Shown: in pieces, positions 24,212-34,964 of the stretch
Layout of the letters: every line of letters starts with the position of its first letter
How positions within the stretch are numbered: position 1 is the stretch's first letter
Origin: an uncultured Granulosicoccaceae bacterium
GTDB taxonomy: Bacteria > Pseudomonadota > Gammaproteobacteria > Granulosicoccales > Granulosicoccaceae
Assembly: GCA_938041955.1 (NCBI GenBank)
Contig: CALISD010000086.1
Coordinates: 1 to 44,405, forward strand
DNA length: 44,405 nucleotides
Direction of reading: 5' to 3'
The notes under the pieces: model-generated
What the model saw: only the letters and a program-made list of their open reading frames with translations
Database searches by the model: none
What the model was told of the DNA's origin: nothing
Position numbers and translations under genes: made by a program

Positions 24212-25195
24212 TTAGAGCTCGTCGAGTTCATCAAGCAATTCAAGTTCTTTGGACTCCTCGGACATAGGTTCATCGAGCTCGTCCAACTCGTCTAACTCGT
24301 CTAACTCGTCTAACTCGTCTAACTCGTCTAACTCGTCTAACTCGTCTAACTCGTCTAACTCGTCTAACTCGTCTAACTCGTCTAACTCGTCTAACTCGTC
24401 TAACTCATCTAACTCATCTAACTCATCTAACTCATCTAACTCATCTAACTCGTCGAGTTCTCTGGTGGATTTTTTTGTTTTGCTTTTGGCTTGCGGTTTG
24501 TCATGAATCTGCGTTCTGCGCCAGCCAATGTATCTGTCTCTGACAAAACGGTAGGGATCAAGTGCGCCTGAATCCATGATGGAGGACGCAGCAAGCAAGT
24601 TGGCTCGCGCATTGAGCACATTGACGGCGATGAGTGATCTGCGCGTGTTGTCAGACATTGTAATCGTGTTTAACGGCTCAATATGGCTATCACCTAGTAA
24701 ACCTGCCGTGCTTCTAAGGGTTTGTGGCCCAAAGAAAGGCAGGACGATGAACGGACCCTCTGCCACCCCCCAAACGCCTAAAGTCTGGCCAAAATCTTCG
24801 TAGTGTTTTTCAAATTCGAGTTGGCTGGCCACATCAATGAATCCGCCAATGCCGATAAAAGTGTTGACAGCGACTCGTGCGGTGTCTGACAGGCCTTGTC
24901 GAAATTTACCCTGCAATATCCCGTTCGCAGCGGTAGAGACATCGCCCAGGTTACCGAAAAAGTTGTTGATGCCCACGCGCACAATCGACGGTGTTATTTT
25001 TTTGTATCCAGTGGCTACCGGTTTTAGTGCGTAGCGATCAAGTTTGTCGTTAAAGCTGAATACGGCCCGATTAACTGATTCCAGTGGGTCACTTATTGAG
25101 CCTGCTGTCGGTGCAGTGGTCGCGCAAGCTGACAGAAATATGCCTGCAAACAAAATGCATAGTGCCCGGATGAGTCGTGGTGACCTCTTTTTCAT
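24212..25195 (-). CDS. mlaA: MlaA (VacJ) outer-membrane lipoprotein with (Leu-Asp-Glu)n tail
   Basis: MlaA removes misplaced phospholipids from the outer leaflet of the outer membrane and passes them to MlaC. The start at 25195 gives a 24-residue lipoprotein signal ending in the lipobox LSAC. The family core is clear: DPLESVNRAVFSFND, NNFFGNLGDV, RVAVNTFIGIGGFIDVA, HYEDFGQTLGVWGV, GPFIVLPFFGP and DPYRFVRDRY. After the core a Lys/Ser linker leads to about 21 consecutive LDE units and then a short variable tail. Ordinary MlaA ends after the core helix region; this tail adds over 80 very acidic residues. The repeat unit is 9 bp, so copy-number change keeps the frame. In-frame starts at 25270 and 25213 are also open. 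Confidence 0.92.
   Translation of the reverse strand: MKKRSPRLIRALCILFAGIFLSACATTAPTAGSISDPLESVNRAVFSFNDKLDRYALKPVATGYKKITPSIVRVGINNFFGNLGDVSTAANGILQGKFRQGLSDTARVAVNTFIGIGGFIDVASQLEFEKHYEDFGQTLGVWGVAEGPFIVLPFFGPQTLRSTAGLLGDSHIEPLNTITMSDNTRRSLIAVNVLNARANLLAASSIMDSGALDPYRFVRDRYIGWRRTQIHDKPQAKSKTKKSTRELDELDELDELDELDELDELDELDELDELDELDELDELDELDELDELDELDELDELDELDELDEPMSEESKELELLDELDEL
24278..24457. repeat. 9-bp tandem repeat, 20 units, inside mlaA
   Basis: Twenty contiguous 9-base units run from 24278 to 24457. Plus-strand unit 1 is CTCGTCCAA, units 2-14 are CTCGTCTAA, units 15-19 are CTCATCTAA and unit 20 is CTCGTCGAG. On the coding strand these read Leu-Asp-Glu. The two homogeneous blocks that differ by one base (GAC versus GAT for Asp) point to recent block-wise expansion by slippage. 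Confidence 0.97.
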
Positions 25196-25426
25196 TCCAC
25201 GATGATTGTGCATTTGGTTACTACTGGTCGATTTTTCGGTTGATGGAATACCATTTTGGCTGGTATGCATTCCACAGGAGCAATGAGCTGGGAGTTCAGT
25301 GTACCTTTGGGATCATCAGAATATCAATGAGTTGCACGGTTTTTCTACGTGCTTAAGCTGGTGTGGACACCCTGGAATCGGGTGCCCGGCTTTGCCTCTA
25401 TCCCGAGAGGGTGGAACAGCGTGCAT

Positions 25427-26023
25427 CTATCGCGAGTTTTTATCCCGCAGGGTCTTGATCAAGCCCTCGACACCCGACTTTTTTATTTGGCTGGCAAATT
25501 CGGCCTTGTAGCTTTTCACCAGGCTGACGTTTTCAACTTCGATGTCGTAAACCTTCCACGTATTTCTATCTGATTTGCTTGTTTTAAGCTTGTAGTCCAC
25601 TGGAAACTTTACGTTGGCATCATCAAAAACGGTTTTAACGACGGCAATTTTATCGTCGTTTTCACCCGGTGTATGTGGAAGTATTTCAAGCTGTTGGCCC
25701 GAGTATTGGTCAAGAGCAGCGGTGTAGGTATTTAGTAGTAGCTCACGAAACTCTTCGACCAGTGCCTCTCTTTGGTCTTTAGTTGCCTCTTTCCACTGGC
25801 TTCCGCCGAGGGTGATTTTGGTCATTGTGCCGAAATCGATGTGGGGCAGAACGTCTGTGTTGATCTTGGTTCTAACAAAGTTATTGTCTGATTCAGCTTC
25901 CGGGCTGTTCAGGGCGCCGATTAGATCCGTGGTGATTTGGCGAATAAGATCTTCCGCTGGGTGCGCCAAAAGCACCGCTGGCAGCATAAAAAACGCTATA
26001 AGCATCGCGCGTAGAAATTTCAT
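25427..26023 (-). CDS. mlaC: MlaC, periplasmic phospholipid-binding protein
   Basis: MlaC shuttles phospholipids between MlaA in the outer membrane and MlaFEDB in the inner membrane. The 198-residue protein begins with a signal peptide (MKFLRAMLIAFFMLPAVLLAHP) followed by the Tgt2/MlaC fold, with VLPHIDFGTMTKITLGGSQWKEAT, FRELLLNTYTAALDQYSGQQ and a conserved VYDIEVENVSLVKSYKAEF. The start at 26023 has AAAGGGG upstream; the upstream ATG at 26041 is less likely. It is followed by mlaA after about 230 bases. mlaD, mlaE, mlaF and mlaB are absent here, so the inner-membrane part must be elsewhere. Confidence 0.92.
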   Translation of the reverse strand: MKFLRAMLIAFFMLPAVLLAHPAEDLIRQITTDLIGALNSPEAESDNNFVRTKINTDVLPHIDFGTMTKITLGGSQWKEATKDQREALVEEFRELLLNTYTAALDQYSGQQLEILPHTPGENDDKIAVVKTVFDDANVKFPVDYKLKTSKSDRNTWKVYDIEVENVSLVKSYKAEFASQIKKSGVEGLIKTLRDKNSR

Positions 26024-27875
<1,852 letters not shown>

Positions 27876-27876
27876 G

Positions 27877-28107
27877 CTGCATTATTCATGAGGCGACCCA
27901 AGATAATTAACGATTTACCTGTTTTTATAGTGTTTAAAGGCAATATGGTTTGTACAAGCGAAAAACACTGTATCTATTCGGCCCCAGAGCGCAAATTCGC
28001 GTCACATCTCATCAGATCCCACTCGGCACGTGGCGAGCCACGTTTCTCACGCGATCTAATGACCTGGTTAGCGAAATTAGCTCCCCGAATCCTCATGAAT
28101 AATGCAG
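27877..28107. repeat. 231-bp intergenic element with 17-bp perfect terminal inverted repeats
   Basis: CTGCATTATTCATGAGG (27877-27893) and its exact reverse complement (28091-28107) bound a 231-base segment that fills the murA-hisG gap almost completely. The murA stop ends 1 base before it and hisG starts 8 bases after it. Inside is a second perfect stem, ACGTGGC-GA-GCCACGT (28028-28043). There is no convincing coding sequence inside. It could be a miniature inverted-repeat transposable element or an RNA structure that insulates the genes. I see no target-site duplication. Confidence 0.8.
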
Positions 28108-28115
28108 GTTAAGGC

Positions 28116-28748
28116 ATGGGCCAGACGCTAGCGATCGCACTTACAAAAGGGCGGATACTTAAAGACACGTTGCCATTGCTTGCCGCGGTGGGAATTGTGC
28201 CTGTTGAAGATGCTGAAACGACACGCAAACTGCGTGTTGACACCAATCAGGCAGGCACTCAGCTGCTGTTGGTGAGAGCGTCTGATGTGCCTGCCTACGT
28301 AGAGTATGGTGGCGCTGACATCGGGGTTACCGGAAAAGATGTATTGCTTGAGCACTCCGGTCGCGGTATTTATGAGCCGTTGGATCTTGGTATTGGCAAG
28401 TGTCAGCTGGTGTTGGCAGGTAAGCGTGGGGTAAACGTCGATAAGCCCGGGTTACTGCGGGTAGCAACTAAATACCCGGAGGTGACGCGAAAGTACTTTG
28501 ATCAACGCGGCCAGCAAGTGGAAATTATTAAACTCTACGGCTCTATGGAACTTGCGCCACTCGTGGGTATGGCAGACCTGATTGTCGATATCATGGAAAC
28601 GGGAGCCACGTTGTTAGCGAATGATTTAGAAGTCATTGAGCCCATATGTGATATCAGCTCGCGCCTGATCGTGAACAAGGCGTCCATGAAAATGAAACAC
28701 GAAAAGATACATAAATTGATTAACGGGATGACACGCGCCGTCACCTAA
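28116..28748 (+). CDS. hisG: ATP phosphoribosyltransferase, short form (HisG-S)
   Basis: HisG performs the first step of histidine synthesis. The 210-residue length shows the short form, which needs the regulatory partner HisZ; hisZ is not in this window. Family segments are [15 protein letters not shown] at the start, [14 protein letters not shown], the KYFDQRG segment and the PRPP-binding loop [15 protein letters not shown]. murA-hisG-hisD linkage is typical of pseudomonads and relatives, but here a DAHP synthase gene lies between hisG and hisD. Confidence 0.95.
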   Translation: MGQTLAIALTKGRILKDTLPLLAAVGIVPVEDAETTRKLRVDTNQAGTQLLLVRASDVPAYVEYGGADIGVTGKDVLLEHSGRGIYEPLDLGIGKCQLVLAGKRGVNVDKPGLLRVATKYPEVTRKYFDQRGQQVEIIKLYGSMELAPLVGMADLIVDIMETGATLLANDLEVIEPICDISSRLIVNKASMKMKHEKIHKLINGMTRAVT

Positions 28749-28771
28749 GTGGGCGCTGGATAAATAAACTA

Positions 28772-29857
28772 ATGAATAGCCAAGTACCGCAGTCCGACAC
28801 CGACGATGTAAGAATTAAGGAGCTGAAAGAGTTAATCTCACCGGCAAGCTTAATTGCTGATCTTCCAGTGACTCCAGATATTTCTAAAACTGTTCGTGAT
28901 GCCCGTGCTGGCATCAGCGATATTCTGCATGGTCGCGACGATCGGCTTGTAGTGGTTGTTGGCCCCTGTTCCATTCACGATCCCGAGGCAGGGGTCGAGT
29001 ACGCGAAAAAGCTTCAGTCGGTGGTATCGCAGGTCGCAGATGATTTACTGGTGGTGATGCGTGTATATTTTGAAAAACCTCGCACCACAGTGGGCTGGAA
29101 AGGCTTAATTAATGATCCGGGTCTTGATGATAGTTTTCAGATAAATAAGGGTCTGAGAGTAGCAAGAGAGCTTCTTCGGGATATCAACGCATTAGGTTTG
29201 CCGGCTGGCAGTGAGTTTCTTGATCTGATTAGCCCGCAGTATATTGCCGACCTGGTCGGTTGGGGTGCCATCGGTGCGCGCACCACTGAAAGTCAGGGGC
29301 ATCGTGAACTCGCCTCTGGAATATCTGCCCCGGTAGGCTTTAAAAACGGCACAGGTGGTAGTGTACAGATAGCAGTGGACGCCATTTGCTCATCGTCTCG
29401 TCCACATCACTTTTTATCTGTAACAAAAGAAGGTAACTCCGCGATTTTCACTACGATGGGCAATGAAGACTGCCATTTGATTCTTCGTGGTGGTCCGCAC
29501 ACGAACTATGATGCTGCGAGTATGGATGATGCCGCGGCGATGATGGAAAAAGCAGGCTTGCGACCAAACGTAATGATAGATTGCAGTCACGCCAATTGCC
29601 GCAAGATTTTTAAACGTCAGCGCTACGTTTGTCGTGATATTTGTAGTCAGCTCAGCGAGGGTGATCAGCGCATCATGGGCGTGATGATCGAGAGTAATCT
29701 GGTTGAAGGACGGCAGAATCAAACGCCCGGCCAGACCTTAACTAAAGGTCAAAGCATTACTGATCCATGCATTGGCTGGGACGACACAGCAGAAATGTTG
29801 CAGGAATTAGCCGCTGCTGTGTCTGCTCGAAGAACGCTGGTCGCTGCTTCCGCGTGA
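28772..29857 (+). CDS. 3-deoxy-7-phosphoheptulonate (DAHP) synthase, class I
   Basis: This enzyme joins PEP and erythrose-4-phosphate as the first step of aromatic amino-acid synthesis. The 361-residue protein follows the AroF/AroG/AroH type from the start ([15 protein letters not shown]), with [32 protein letters not shown], the [16 protein letters not shown] block, the [17 protein letters not shown] block and the metal-binding cysteine and histidine in [11 protein letters not shown]. Which feedback inhibitor it obeys cannot be read by eye, so no isozyme symbol is given. It is between hisG (23 bases before) and hisD (4-base overlap), which ties aromatic and histidine synthesis in one transcript. 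Confidence 0.93.
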   Translation: MNSQVPQSDTDDVRIKELKELISPASLIADLPVTPDISKTVRDARAGISDILHGRDDRLVVVVGPCSIHDPEAGVEYAKKLQSVVSQVADDLLVVMRVYFEKPRTTVGWKGLINDPGLDDSFQINKGLRVARELLRDINALGLPAGSEFLDLISPQYIADLVGWGAIGARTTESQGHRELASGISAPVGFKNGTGGSVQIAVDAICSSSRPHHFLSVTKEGNSAIFTTMGNEDCHLILRGGPHTNYDAASMDDAAAMMEKAGLRPNVMIDCSHANCRKIFKRQRYVCRDICSQLSEGDQRIMGVMIESNLVEGRQNQTPGQTLTKGQSITDPCIGWDDTAEMLQELAAAVSARRTLVAASA

Positions 29858-31155
29858 TTGCCGTCACTCGATTGAAATCTGATCAAGCGGGTTTCAGGGC
29901 ACGCCTGGAAGAGCTGCTTGCCTGGGAATCGGTATCCGATCAAGCAGTGAGTGAAGTCGTTAGTGACATCATTTGTGCAGTGCGCTCAGACGGTGATGAT
30001 GCGTTACTTAAGTACACCCGTCAGTTTGACCGAAGATCAGTTGAAACAGCGGCAGAATTGGAGTTAACCACTGCTTCTCTGCAACAAGCGCTCGCAAGAA
30101 TACCTGCAGAACTAGCTGATGCTCTGCGAGTGGCATCTGACCGAATCGTTGATTTTCACCAGCGGCAAGTCGGCGAGTCGTGGCAGTATCAGGAGCCAGA
30201 TGGCACGATGCTTGGGCAACGAATTACACCGCTTGATCGAGTCGGATTATACGTACCGGGCGGCAAGGCAGCCTATCCATCATCCGTGCTCATGAATGCC
30301 GTGCCCGCCAAAGTGGCCGGGGTCGGCGAGCTGATCATGGTGGTGCCTGCGCCGGACGATGAACTGGACGATGCCGTTCTCGCCGCCGCATGCGTCGCAG
30401 GTGTTGATCGTGTGTTTACCGTCGGGGGCGCTCAGGCCGTCGCTGCACTGGCGTATGGCACTGATATGGTGCCGGCGGTTGATAAAATTGTTGGCCCCGG
30501 AAATATCTATGTTGCTACCGCCAAGCGAGCGGTATTTGGCAAGGTGGGAATAGATATGATTGCCGGCCCGTCTGAAATTTGTGTTGTTTGTGATGGGCAA
30601 ACTGATCCCGCGTGGATAGCAGCGGATCTTTTCTCGCAGGCTGAGCACGATGAACAAGCGCAATCAATTCTTATAAGTGACAACAGTCAGTTCCTGGATG
30701 ATGTGCTGGTGGCGATGAATACGTTGATCGACGCCATGCCACGTGCGGAAATAGTGCGTACCTCATTGCAAAATCGAGGCTGCTTCATAGAAGTTGAGAG
30801 CCTCTCTGAGGCATGCGAGATTGTCAATACAATCGCACCGGAACATCTTGAATTGTCTGTAGAGCATCCTGATGAGCTGCTCAACGAGATTCGTCACGCC
30901 GGTGCGATCTTCATGGGACGTTACACCGCTGAGGCGCTTGGAGACTATTGTGCAGGCCCCAACCATGTGTTGCCGACTTCAGGCACGGCGCGATTCTCAA
31001 GTCCGTTGGGTGTTTATGATTTTCAAAAGCGCAGCAGTCTTATTAGCTGTACACAGGCAGGGGCTGCGAAGTTAGGCAAGACAGCTGCGCTATTGGCGCG
31101 CTGCGAGGGGCTTGAAGCGCACGCTGTGTCTGCCGAGTATCGATTTTCAGAGTAA
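29854..31155 (+). CDS. hisD: histidinol dehydrogenase
   Basis: HisD converts histidinol to histidine in two NAD-dependent steps. I chose GTG 29854, which overlaps the DAHP synthase stop as GTGA and gives 433 residues, the usual family length; the longer open frame upstream is the other gene read in another frame. Hallmarks are [42 protein letters not shown], the zinc-site segment [21 protein letters not shown] with the catalytic Glu-His, and the [12 protein letters not shown] block. hisC does not follow; the next genes are the bc1 operon. Confidence 0.95.
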   Translation: MIAVTRLKSDQAGFRARLEELLAWESVSDQAVSEVVSDIICAVRSDGDDALLKYTRQFDRRSVETAAELELTTASLQQALARIPAELADALRVASDRIVDFHQRQVGESWQYQEPDGTMLGQRITPLDRVGLYVPGGKAAYPSSVLMNAVPAKVAGVGELIMVVPAPDDELDDAVLAAACVAGVDRVFTVGGAQAVAALAYGTDMVPAVDKIVGPGNIYVATAKRAVFGKVGIDMIAGPSEICVVCDGQTDPAWIAADLFSQAEHDEQAQSILISDNSQFLDDVLVAMNTLIDAMPRAEIVRTSLQNRGCFIEVESLSEACEIVNTIAPEHLELSVEHPDELLNEIRHAGAIFMGRYTAEALGDYCAGPNHVLPTSGTARFSSPLGVYDFQKRSSLISCTQAGAAKLGKTAALLARCEGLEAHAVSAEYRFSE

Positions 31156-31472
31156 AGCAGGGGCTCAGTCAGCGTGTAAACGGCGTCTGCTGTAATTCTG
31201 GCACTGGCTTTAGTAAGCCTGACTGACACAACAAGTGCTCTTGCTGCATCTATCTGTCAAAACTTCGACGCAACCAATGCTCGGCCATTCTGCAGTAAGT
31301 GACCATGTTCATCGGATTGTTGGCTGGCGTGGAATAGTTATTGGATGGACAAGAGTACCGGTGAAGCTGTCCGTAATATCTATATAAGCGGTATGCATGT
31401 CAGTGATCGATCAGTGAGCACACTGGATTCGTATTTTGGTATCACCGATCCGTGAGTATTTCCACGGTTATG

Positions 31473-31481
31473 TGATATAAT
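31473..31481 (+). promoter_or_regulatory. candidate extended -10 promoter of petABC
   Basis: TGATATAAT gives a perfect TATAAT (31476-31481) with the extended TGn just before it; the -35 box is poor. It would start transcription near 31488 and leave a leader of about 180 bases before petA. The gap from 31156 to 31669 contains no gene that I can support. A small GGCTT-TAGT-AAGCC hairpin at 31206-31219 follows hisD and could help end that transcript. Confidence 0.5.
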
Positions 31482-31669
31482 TTACGGTTGCCAGAGTGGG
31501 CGTTCTGCGCTGTCTGCATAGCACTCTATTTCTCCACAGTTTGAGCGGTGAAGTATCCAATAGTTCATGGTGAATCAGCCGTTGGCATCACAAATTCCAT
31601 ACAGCGTAGAGATTGCTTGTTGGTCTTTCGCTTAGAAACAAGATTTTAAAACATCATTTGGAGCATCCT

Positions 31670-32293
31670 ATGGCAGCAGATAATGTTGCTTCCAACGGGG
31701 GTAGTGCCCCGGCAGTGGACCAGAAAAGACGCAGGCTATTGACCACCGGTGTAGGTGTTGTCGGTGCAGCGGGCGCGGTCGCATTGGGAATACCATTTAT
31801 CTCTTCAATGTCACCCAGTGCCAGAGCGAAAGCTGCTGGTGCACCGGTTGAGGTGGACATCAGCAAGCTTGAACCCGGGCAGCGAGTGATCGTTGAGTGG
31901 CGTGGTAAGCCTGTGTGGGTCGTGCGTCGAACTGACGAGCTGCTTGCCAGCCTGGAAACAGTGAAGGGCGAGTTGCGTGACATCGAATCAGATGACTCAG
32001 AGCAGCCGGAGTACGCAAAAAATGTACATCGTTCAATCAAGCCGGAAGTGTTGATCATGGTGGGTATTTGTACCCATCTGGGTTGTTCACCGACTTATCG
32101 GCCCGATGTGGCAGCCGCTGATTTGGGTGCGGATTGGCAAGGTGGGTTTTTCTGCCCTTGTCATGGTTCTAAGTTTGATATTTCTGGCCGCGTCTACAAA
32201 GGGGTGCCAGCGCCTACCAATCTTACTGTTCCGCCACATCAGTACCTTACCGAAACCCGCATTCGTGTGGGCAGTGATGGAGGCCAAGCCTGA
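31670..32293 (+). CDS. petA: Rieske iron-sulfur subunit of cytochrome bc1
   Basis: PetA carries the [2Fe-2S] cluster that takes electrons from ubiquinol in the bc1 complex. Cluster ligands are visible in CTHLGC (Cys134, His136) and CPCHGS (Cys162 or Cys164 and His165). A twin-arginine-like KRRRLLTTG precedes the single N-terminal membrane anchor, as in other Tat-inserted Rieske proteins. ATG 31670 has GGAG 6 bases upstream and gives 207 residues; the open frame continues upstream to 31613 without support. Its stop shares one base with the petB start. Confidence 0.95.
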   Translation: MAADNVASNGGSAPAVDQKRRRLLTTGVGVVGAAGAVALGIPFISSMSPSARAKAAGAPVEVDISKLEPGQRVIVEWRGKPVWVVRRTDELLASLETVKGELRDIESDDSEQPEYAKNVHRSIKPEVLIMVGICTHLGCSPTYRPDVAAADLGADWQGGFFCPCHGSKFDISGRVYKGVPAPTNLTVPPHQYLTETRIRVGSDGGQA

Positions 32294-33513
32294 TGAGCAA
32301 GGTTAGCGATACTATGGCGTGGATCGATGAACGGATCCCACTGACCGCCACCTGGAATAAGCACGTAGGGCAGTACTACGCGCCTAAGAACTTTAACTTC
32401 TGGTACTACTTCGGGTCGCTTGCACTATTGGTGTTGGTGATTCAGATTGTTACCGGCATCTTCCTCACCATGAATTACAAGCCTGATGGCGACCTGGCGT
32501 TTAAGTCTGTCGAGTACATCATGCGTGACGTGAATTGGGGCTGGTTGATTCGCTATATGCACTCAACCGGTGCATCGATGTTTTTCGTTGTGGTGTATCT
32601 GCATATGATGCGCGGCATCATGTATGGATCATATAAGAAGCCACGTGAGTTGCTGTGGATCTTCGGAATGTTGATCTACTTAGTGCTGATGGCTGAGGCA
32701 TTCATGGGATATTTGCTGCCTTGGGGTCAAATGTCATATTGGGGTGCGCAGGTAATCATCTCTCTTTTTGGCGCGATTCCATGGGTCGGTGATGCAATCA
32801 CCTTATGGCTACGTGGTGACTATGTAGTTTCAGACGCTACTCTAAATCGCTTCTTTGCGCTGCACGTGATTGCGATGCCACTGGTGCTGGTCGGATTGGT
32901 GTTTGTGCATATCATTGCACTGCACGAAGTGGGTTCAAACAACCCCGATGGCAACGACATCAAAAAAGTAAAAGGCGCGGATGGCAAGCCGCTTGATGGC
33001 ATCCCGTTCCACCCCTACTACACAGTGAAAGATCTGGTTGGCGTCACGGTATTTCTTATTATCTTTTTCGCCATTGTATTTTTTGCACCTGAAATGGGTG
33101 GCTATTTCCTTGAGCACGCTAATTACATTCCAGCAGATCCACTGAAAACGCCTGAGCATATTGCACCGGTTTGGTACTTTACTCCTTACTACGCCATTCT
33201 TCGGGCGATGCCTGACAAGCTGCTAGGTGTGATGGCGATGTTCGCTGCGATTGCTGTGTTGTTCTTTTTGCCCTGGCTTGATCGCAATCCGGTTCGCTCA
33301 ATTCGCTACCGTTCTGCTGCGTACAAAGCCATTCTTGCGGCATTCGTTATCGCGTTCATTATCCTTGGTTACTACGGCATGCAGCCGGTTACGCCAATGG
33401 GCACAATCATCTCGCGACTATGCGCCTTGATTTACTTTGGTTTCTTTGTGGCGCTGTTCTTTATCAGTAAAAACGAAAAGACTAAGCCGGTACCTGAGAG
33501 GGTGACGTACTAA
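32293..33513 (+). CDS. petB: cytochrome b subunit of cytochrome bc1
   Basis: PetB is the membrane core of the bc1 complex, with two b hemes and the Qo and Qi quinone sites. The 406-residue protein has eight expected membrane segments. Heme ligands are in YMHSTGASMFF...LHMMRG and FALHVIAMPLVLVGLVFVHIIALH. The Qo-site motif is PVWYFTPYYAIL, a variant of the usual PEWYF (Val in place of Glu). It overlaps petA by 1 base (TGATG) and petC by 1 base (TAATG), so the three genes are coupled. Confidence 0.95.
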   Translation: MSKVSDTMAWIDERIPLTATWNKHVGQYYAPKNFNFWYYFGSLALLVLVIQIVTGIFLTMNYKPDGDLAFKSVEYIMRDVNWGWLIRYMHSTGASMFFVVVYLHMMRGIMYGSYKKPRELLWIFGMLIYLVLMAEAFMGYLLPWGQMSYWGAQVIISLFGAIPWVGDAITLWLRGDYVVSDATLNRFFALHVIAMPLVLVGLVFVHIIALHEVGSNNPDGNDIKKVKGADGKPLDGIPFHPYYTVKDLVGVTVFLIIFFAIVFFAPEMGGYFLEHANYIPADPLKTPEHIAPVWYFTPYYAILRAMPDKLLGVMAMFAAIAVLFFLPWLDRNPVRSIRYRSAAYKAILAAFVIAFIILGYYGMQPVTPMGTIISRLCALIYFGFFVALFFISKNEKTKPVPERVTY

Positions 33514-34292
33514 TGAAAAAAATGATCCTCTCTATAGCCACCGCTCCCCTATTGGCTGCTGCCACACTGCTTGTTGTACTGCCACAGACTGGCTTTACGG
33601 CCGGTGGTGGAGCGGCGCTTGAGCACTTCAGCCCGGTGCGTACAGACCGTGCTCTGCAGCGTGGTGCGCGAACCTTCGCCAATTATTGCCAGGGTTGTCA
33701 TACCGCTGAGTACCAGCGCTATTCGCGGCTGGCGACTGATATTGGTATCAGTGAAGAAGACATGTCAAAAAACATGATTTTCACAACCGACGCGGAAGGT
33801 GCTGCGACCAAGGTTGGCTCGCTGATGACCAACAACATGTCTGCTGATTATGCTAAGAAAGCTTTTGGGGTAGTGCCGCCAAATCTTGCCCTGGTGTCTC
33901 GTTCACGAGGTGTCGATTGGCTTTACACCTACATGAAGTCGTTCTACCTGGACGAATCAAGGCCGCTGGGTGCAAACAACACGGTCTATCCGAACGTGGG
34001 TATGCCTCATGTTTTAGCTGATCTGCAAGGTTGGACAAAGCCGGTTTATCACGATGATGGCGAAGGCCATTCAGTGTTGGATGGCTTCCAACAGGTGACA
34101 GCTGGCACGCTTTCGCCAGAGGAATACGACTCTACTATCACTGATCTGGTAAGCTTCCTCGATTATTTGGGTGATCCCAACCGGGAAGCGCGTCATTCTC
34201 TGGGAATCAAGGTGATGTTGTTCTTGTCCTTGTTCCTTGTGTTGGCGATTTTTCTCAAGAAAGAATATTGGAAAGATATACCGCATAACTAG
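33513..34292 (+). CDS. petC: cytochrome c1 subunit of cytochrome bc1
   Basis: PetC passes electrons from the Rieske protein to soluble cytochrome c. The 259-residue protein has a signal peptide, a c-type heme site CQGCH (Cys59, Cys62, His63), a probable axial methionine in NVGMPHVLADLQG, and a C-terminal membrane anchor VMLFLSLFLVLAIFL ending in KKEYWKDI. Short loops compared with mitochondrial c1 are normal for gammaproteobacteria. It is followed by sspA within 45 bases, the usual arrangement. Confidence 0.95.
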   Translation: MKKMILSIATAPLLAAATLLVVLPQTGFTAGGGAALEHFSPVRTDRALQRGARTFANYCQGCHTAEYQRYSRLATDIGISEEDMSKNMIFTTDAEGAATKVGSLMTNNMSADYAKKAFGVVPPNLALVSRSRGVDWLYTYMKSFYLDESRPLGANNTVYPNVGMPHVLADLQGWTKPVYHDDGEGHSVLDGFQQVTAGTLSPEEYDSTITDLVSFLDYLGDPNREARHSLGIKVMLFLSLFLVLAIFLKKEYWKDIPHN

Positions 34293-34336
34293 CGGGTATT
34301 CTGAAGGGTTTGCCAGACAACATGAGTGGAGATAAC

Positions 34337-34960
34337 GTGACAGCGCCAGTGACACGCCGGTCGGTAATGACTTTGTATTCGGATCCTAGTTCGATACATA
34401 GTCATCGGGTTCGAATAGTTTTGTTTGAAAAAGACATCACAGTCGAAATTGAAGATGTAGACCCAGACAACAAGCCGGATGATCTCCTGCACCTGAATCC
34501 CTACAACACAGTGCCTACACTGGTTGATCGGGATTTGGTGCTGTATGACTCCCGTGTGGTTTCAGAATACCTGGATGAGCGTTTTCCGCATCCGCCGCTG
34601 ATGCCGGTTGATCCGGTATCTCGTGCCCGTTCTCGCCTTGCACTGTACCGAATCGAAAAAGATTGGTACGAGCTGCTACCGGTCATCGAAGGCAAAGACG
34701 CCAAAAAAGCCGAGGTCGCGCGTAATACCTTGCGTGACTCGCTGATCGATTCAGCCAGTGTCTTTGAGCTCAAGCCGTTTTTTCTGAGTGAGGAGTACTC
34801 GTTGGTTGATGCGACAGTGGCGCCAATGCTGTGGAGATTGAATCACTACGGCATTGAATTGCCTCCAAAAGCCGCAGCTGTCACGAAATATGCAAAGCGT
34901 TTGTTTGACCGGGAAGGTTTTCAGCTAAGCCTGACCGAAAGCGAGCGAGAGATGCGTTAG
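34337..34960 (+). CDS. sspA: stringent starvation protein A
   Basis: SspA is a glutathione-transferase-fold protein that binds RNA polymerase with sigma-70 and controls stationary-phase and acid-response genes. The start of the conserved part is RSVMTLYSDPSSIHSHRVRIVL, followed by NPYNTVPTLVDRDLVLYDSRVV and a helical C-terminal domain. I chose GTG 34337 because GGAG lies 5 bases upstream and the N-terminus then has the same short leader as E. coli SspA. ATG 34322 and TTG 34310 are also in frame. The stop is 4 bases before the sspB start. Confidence 0.9.
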   Translation: MTAPVTRRSVMTLYSDPSSIHSHRVRIVLFEKDITVEIEDVDPDNKPDDLLHLNPYNTVPTLVDRDLVLYDSRVVSEYLDERFPHPPLMPVDPVSRARSRLALYRIEKDWYELLPVIEGKDAKKAEVARNTLRDSLIDSASVFELKPFFLSEEYSLVDATVAPMLWRLNHYGIELPPKAAAVTKYAKRLFDREGFQLSLTESEREMR

Positions 34961-34964
34961 AGAC

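Noticed and set aside
24278..24457. CRISPR array
   Set aside because: The repeat is a contiguous 9-bp tandem without spacers and is coding; no cas genes are in the window.
24249..24506. Plus-strand frame rich in Ser-Ser-Asn repeats
   Set aside because: It is the antisense reading of the 9-bp repeat in mlaA. The opposite strand encodes a clear MlaA with a lipobox, so this frame is a shadow.
27888..28112. Open frame of 74 codons between murA and hisG
   Set aside because: It spans both inverted repeats and internal hairpins, has no recognisable protein features and looks like chance within the intergenic element.
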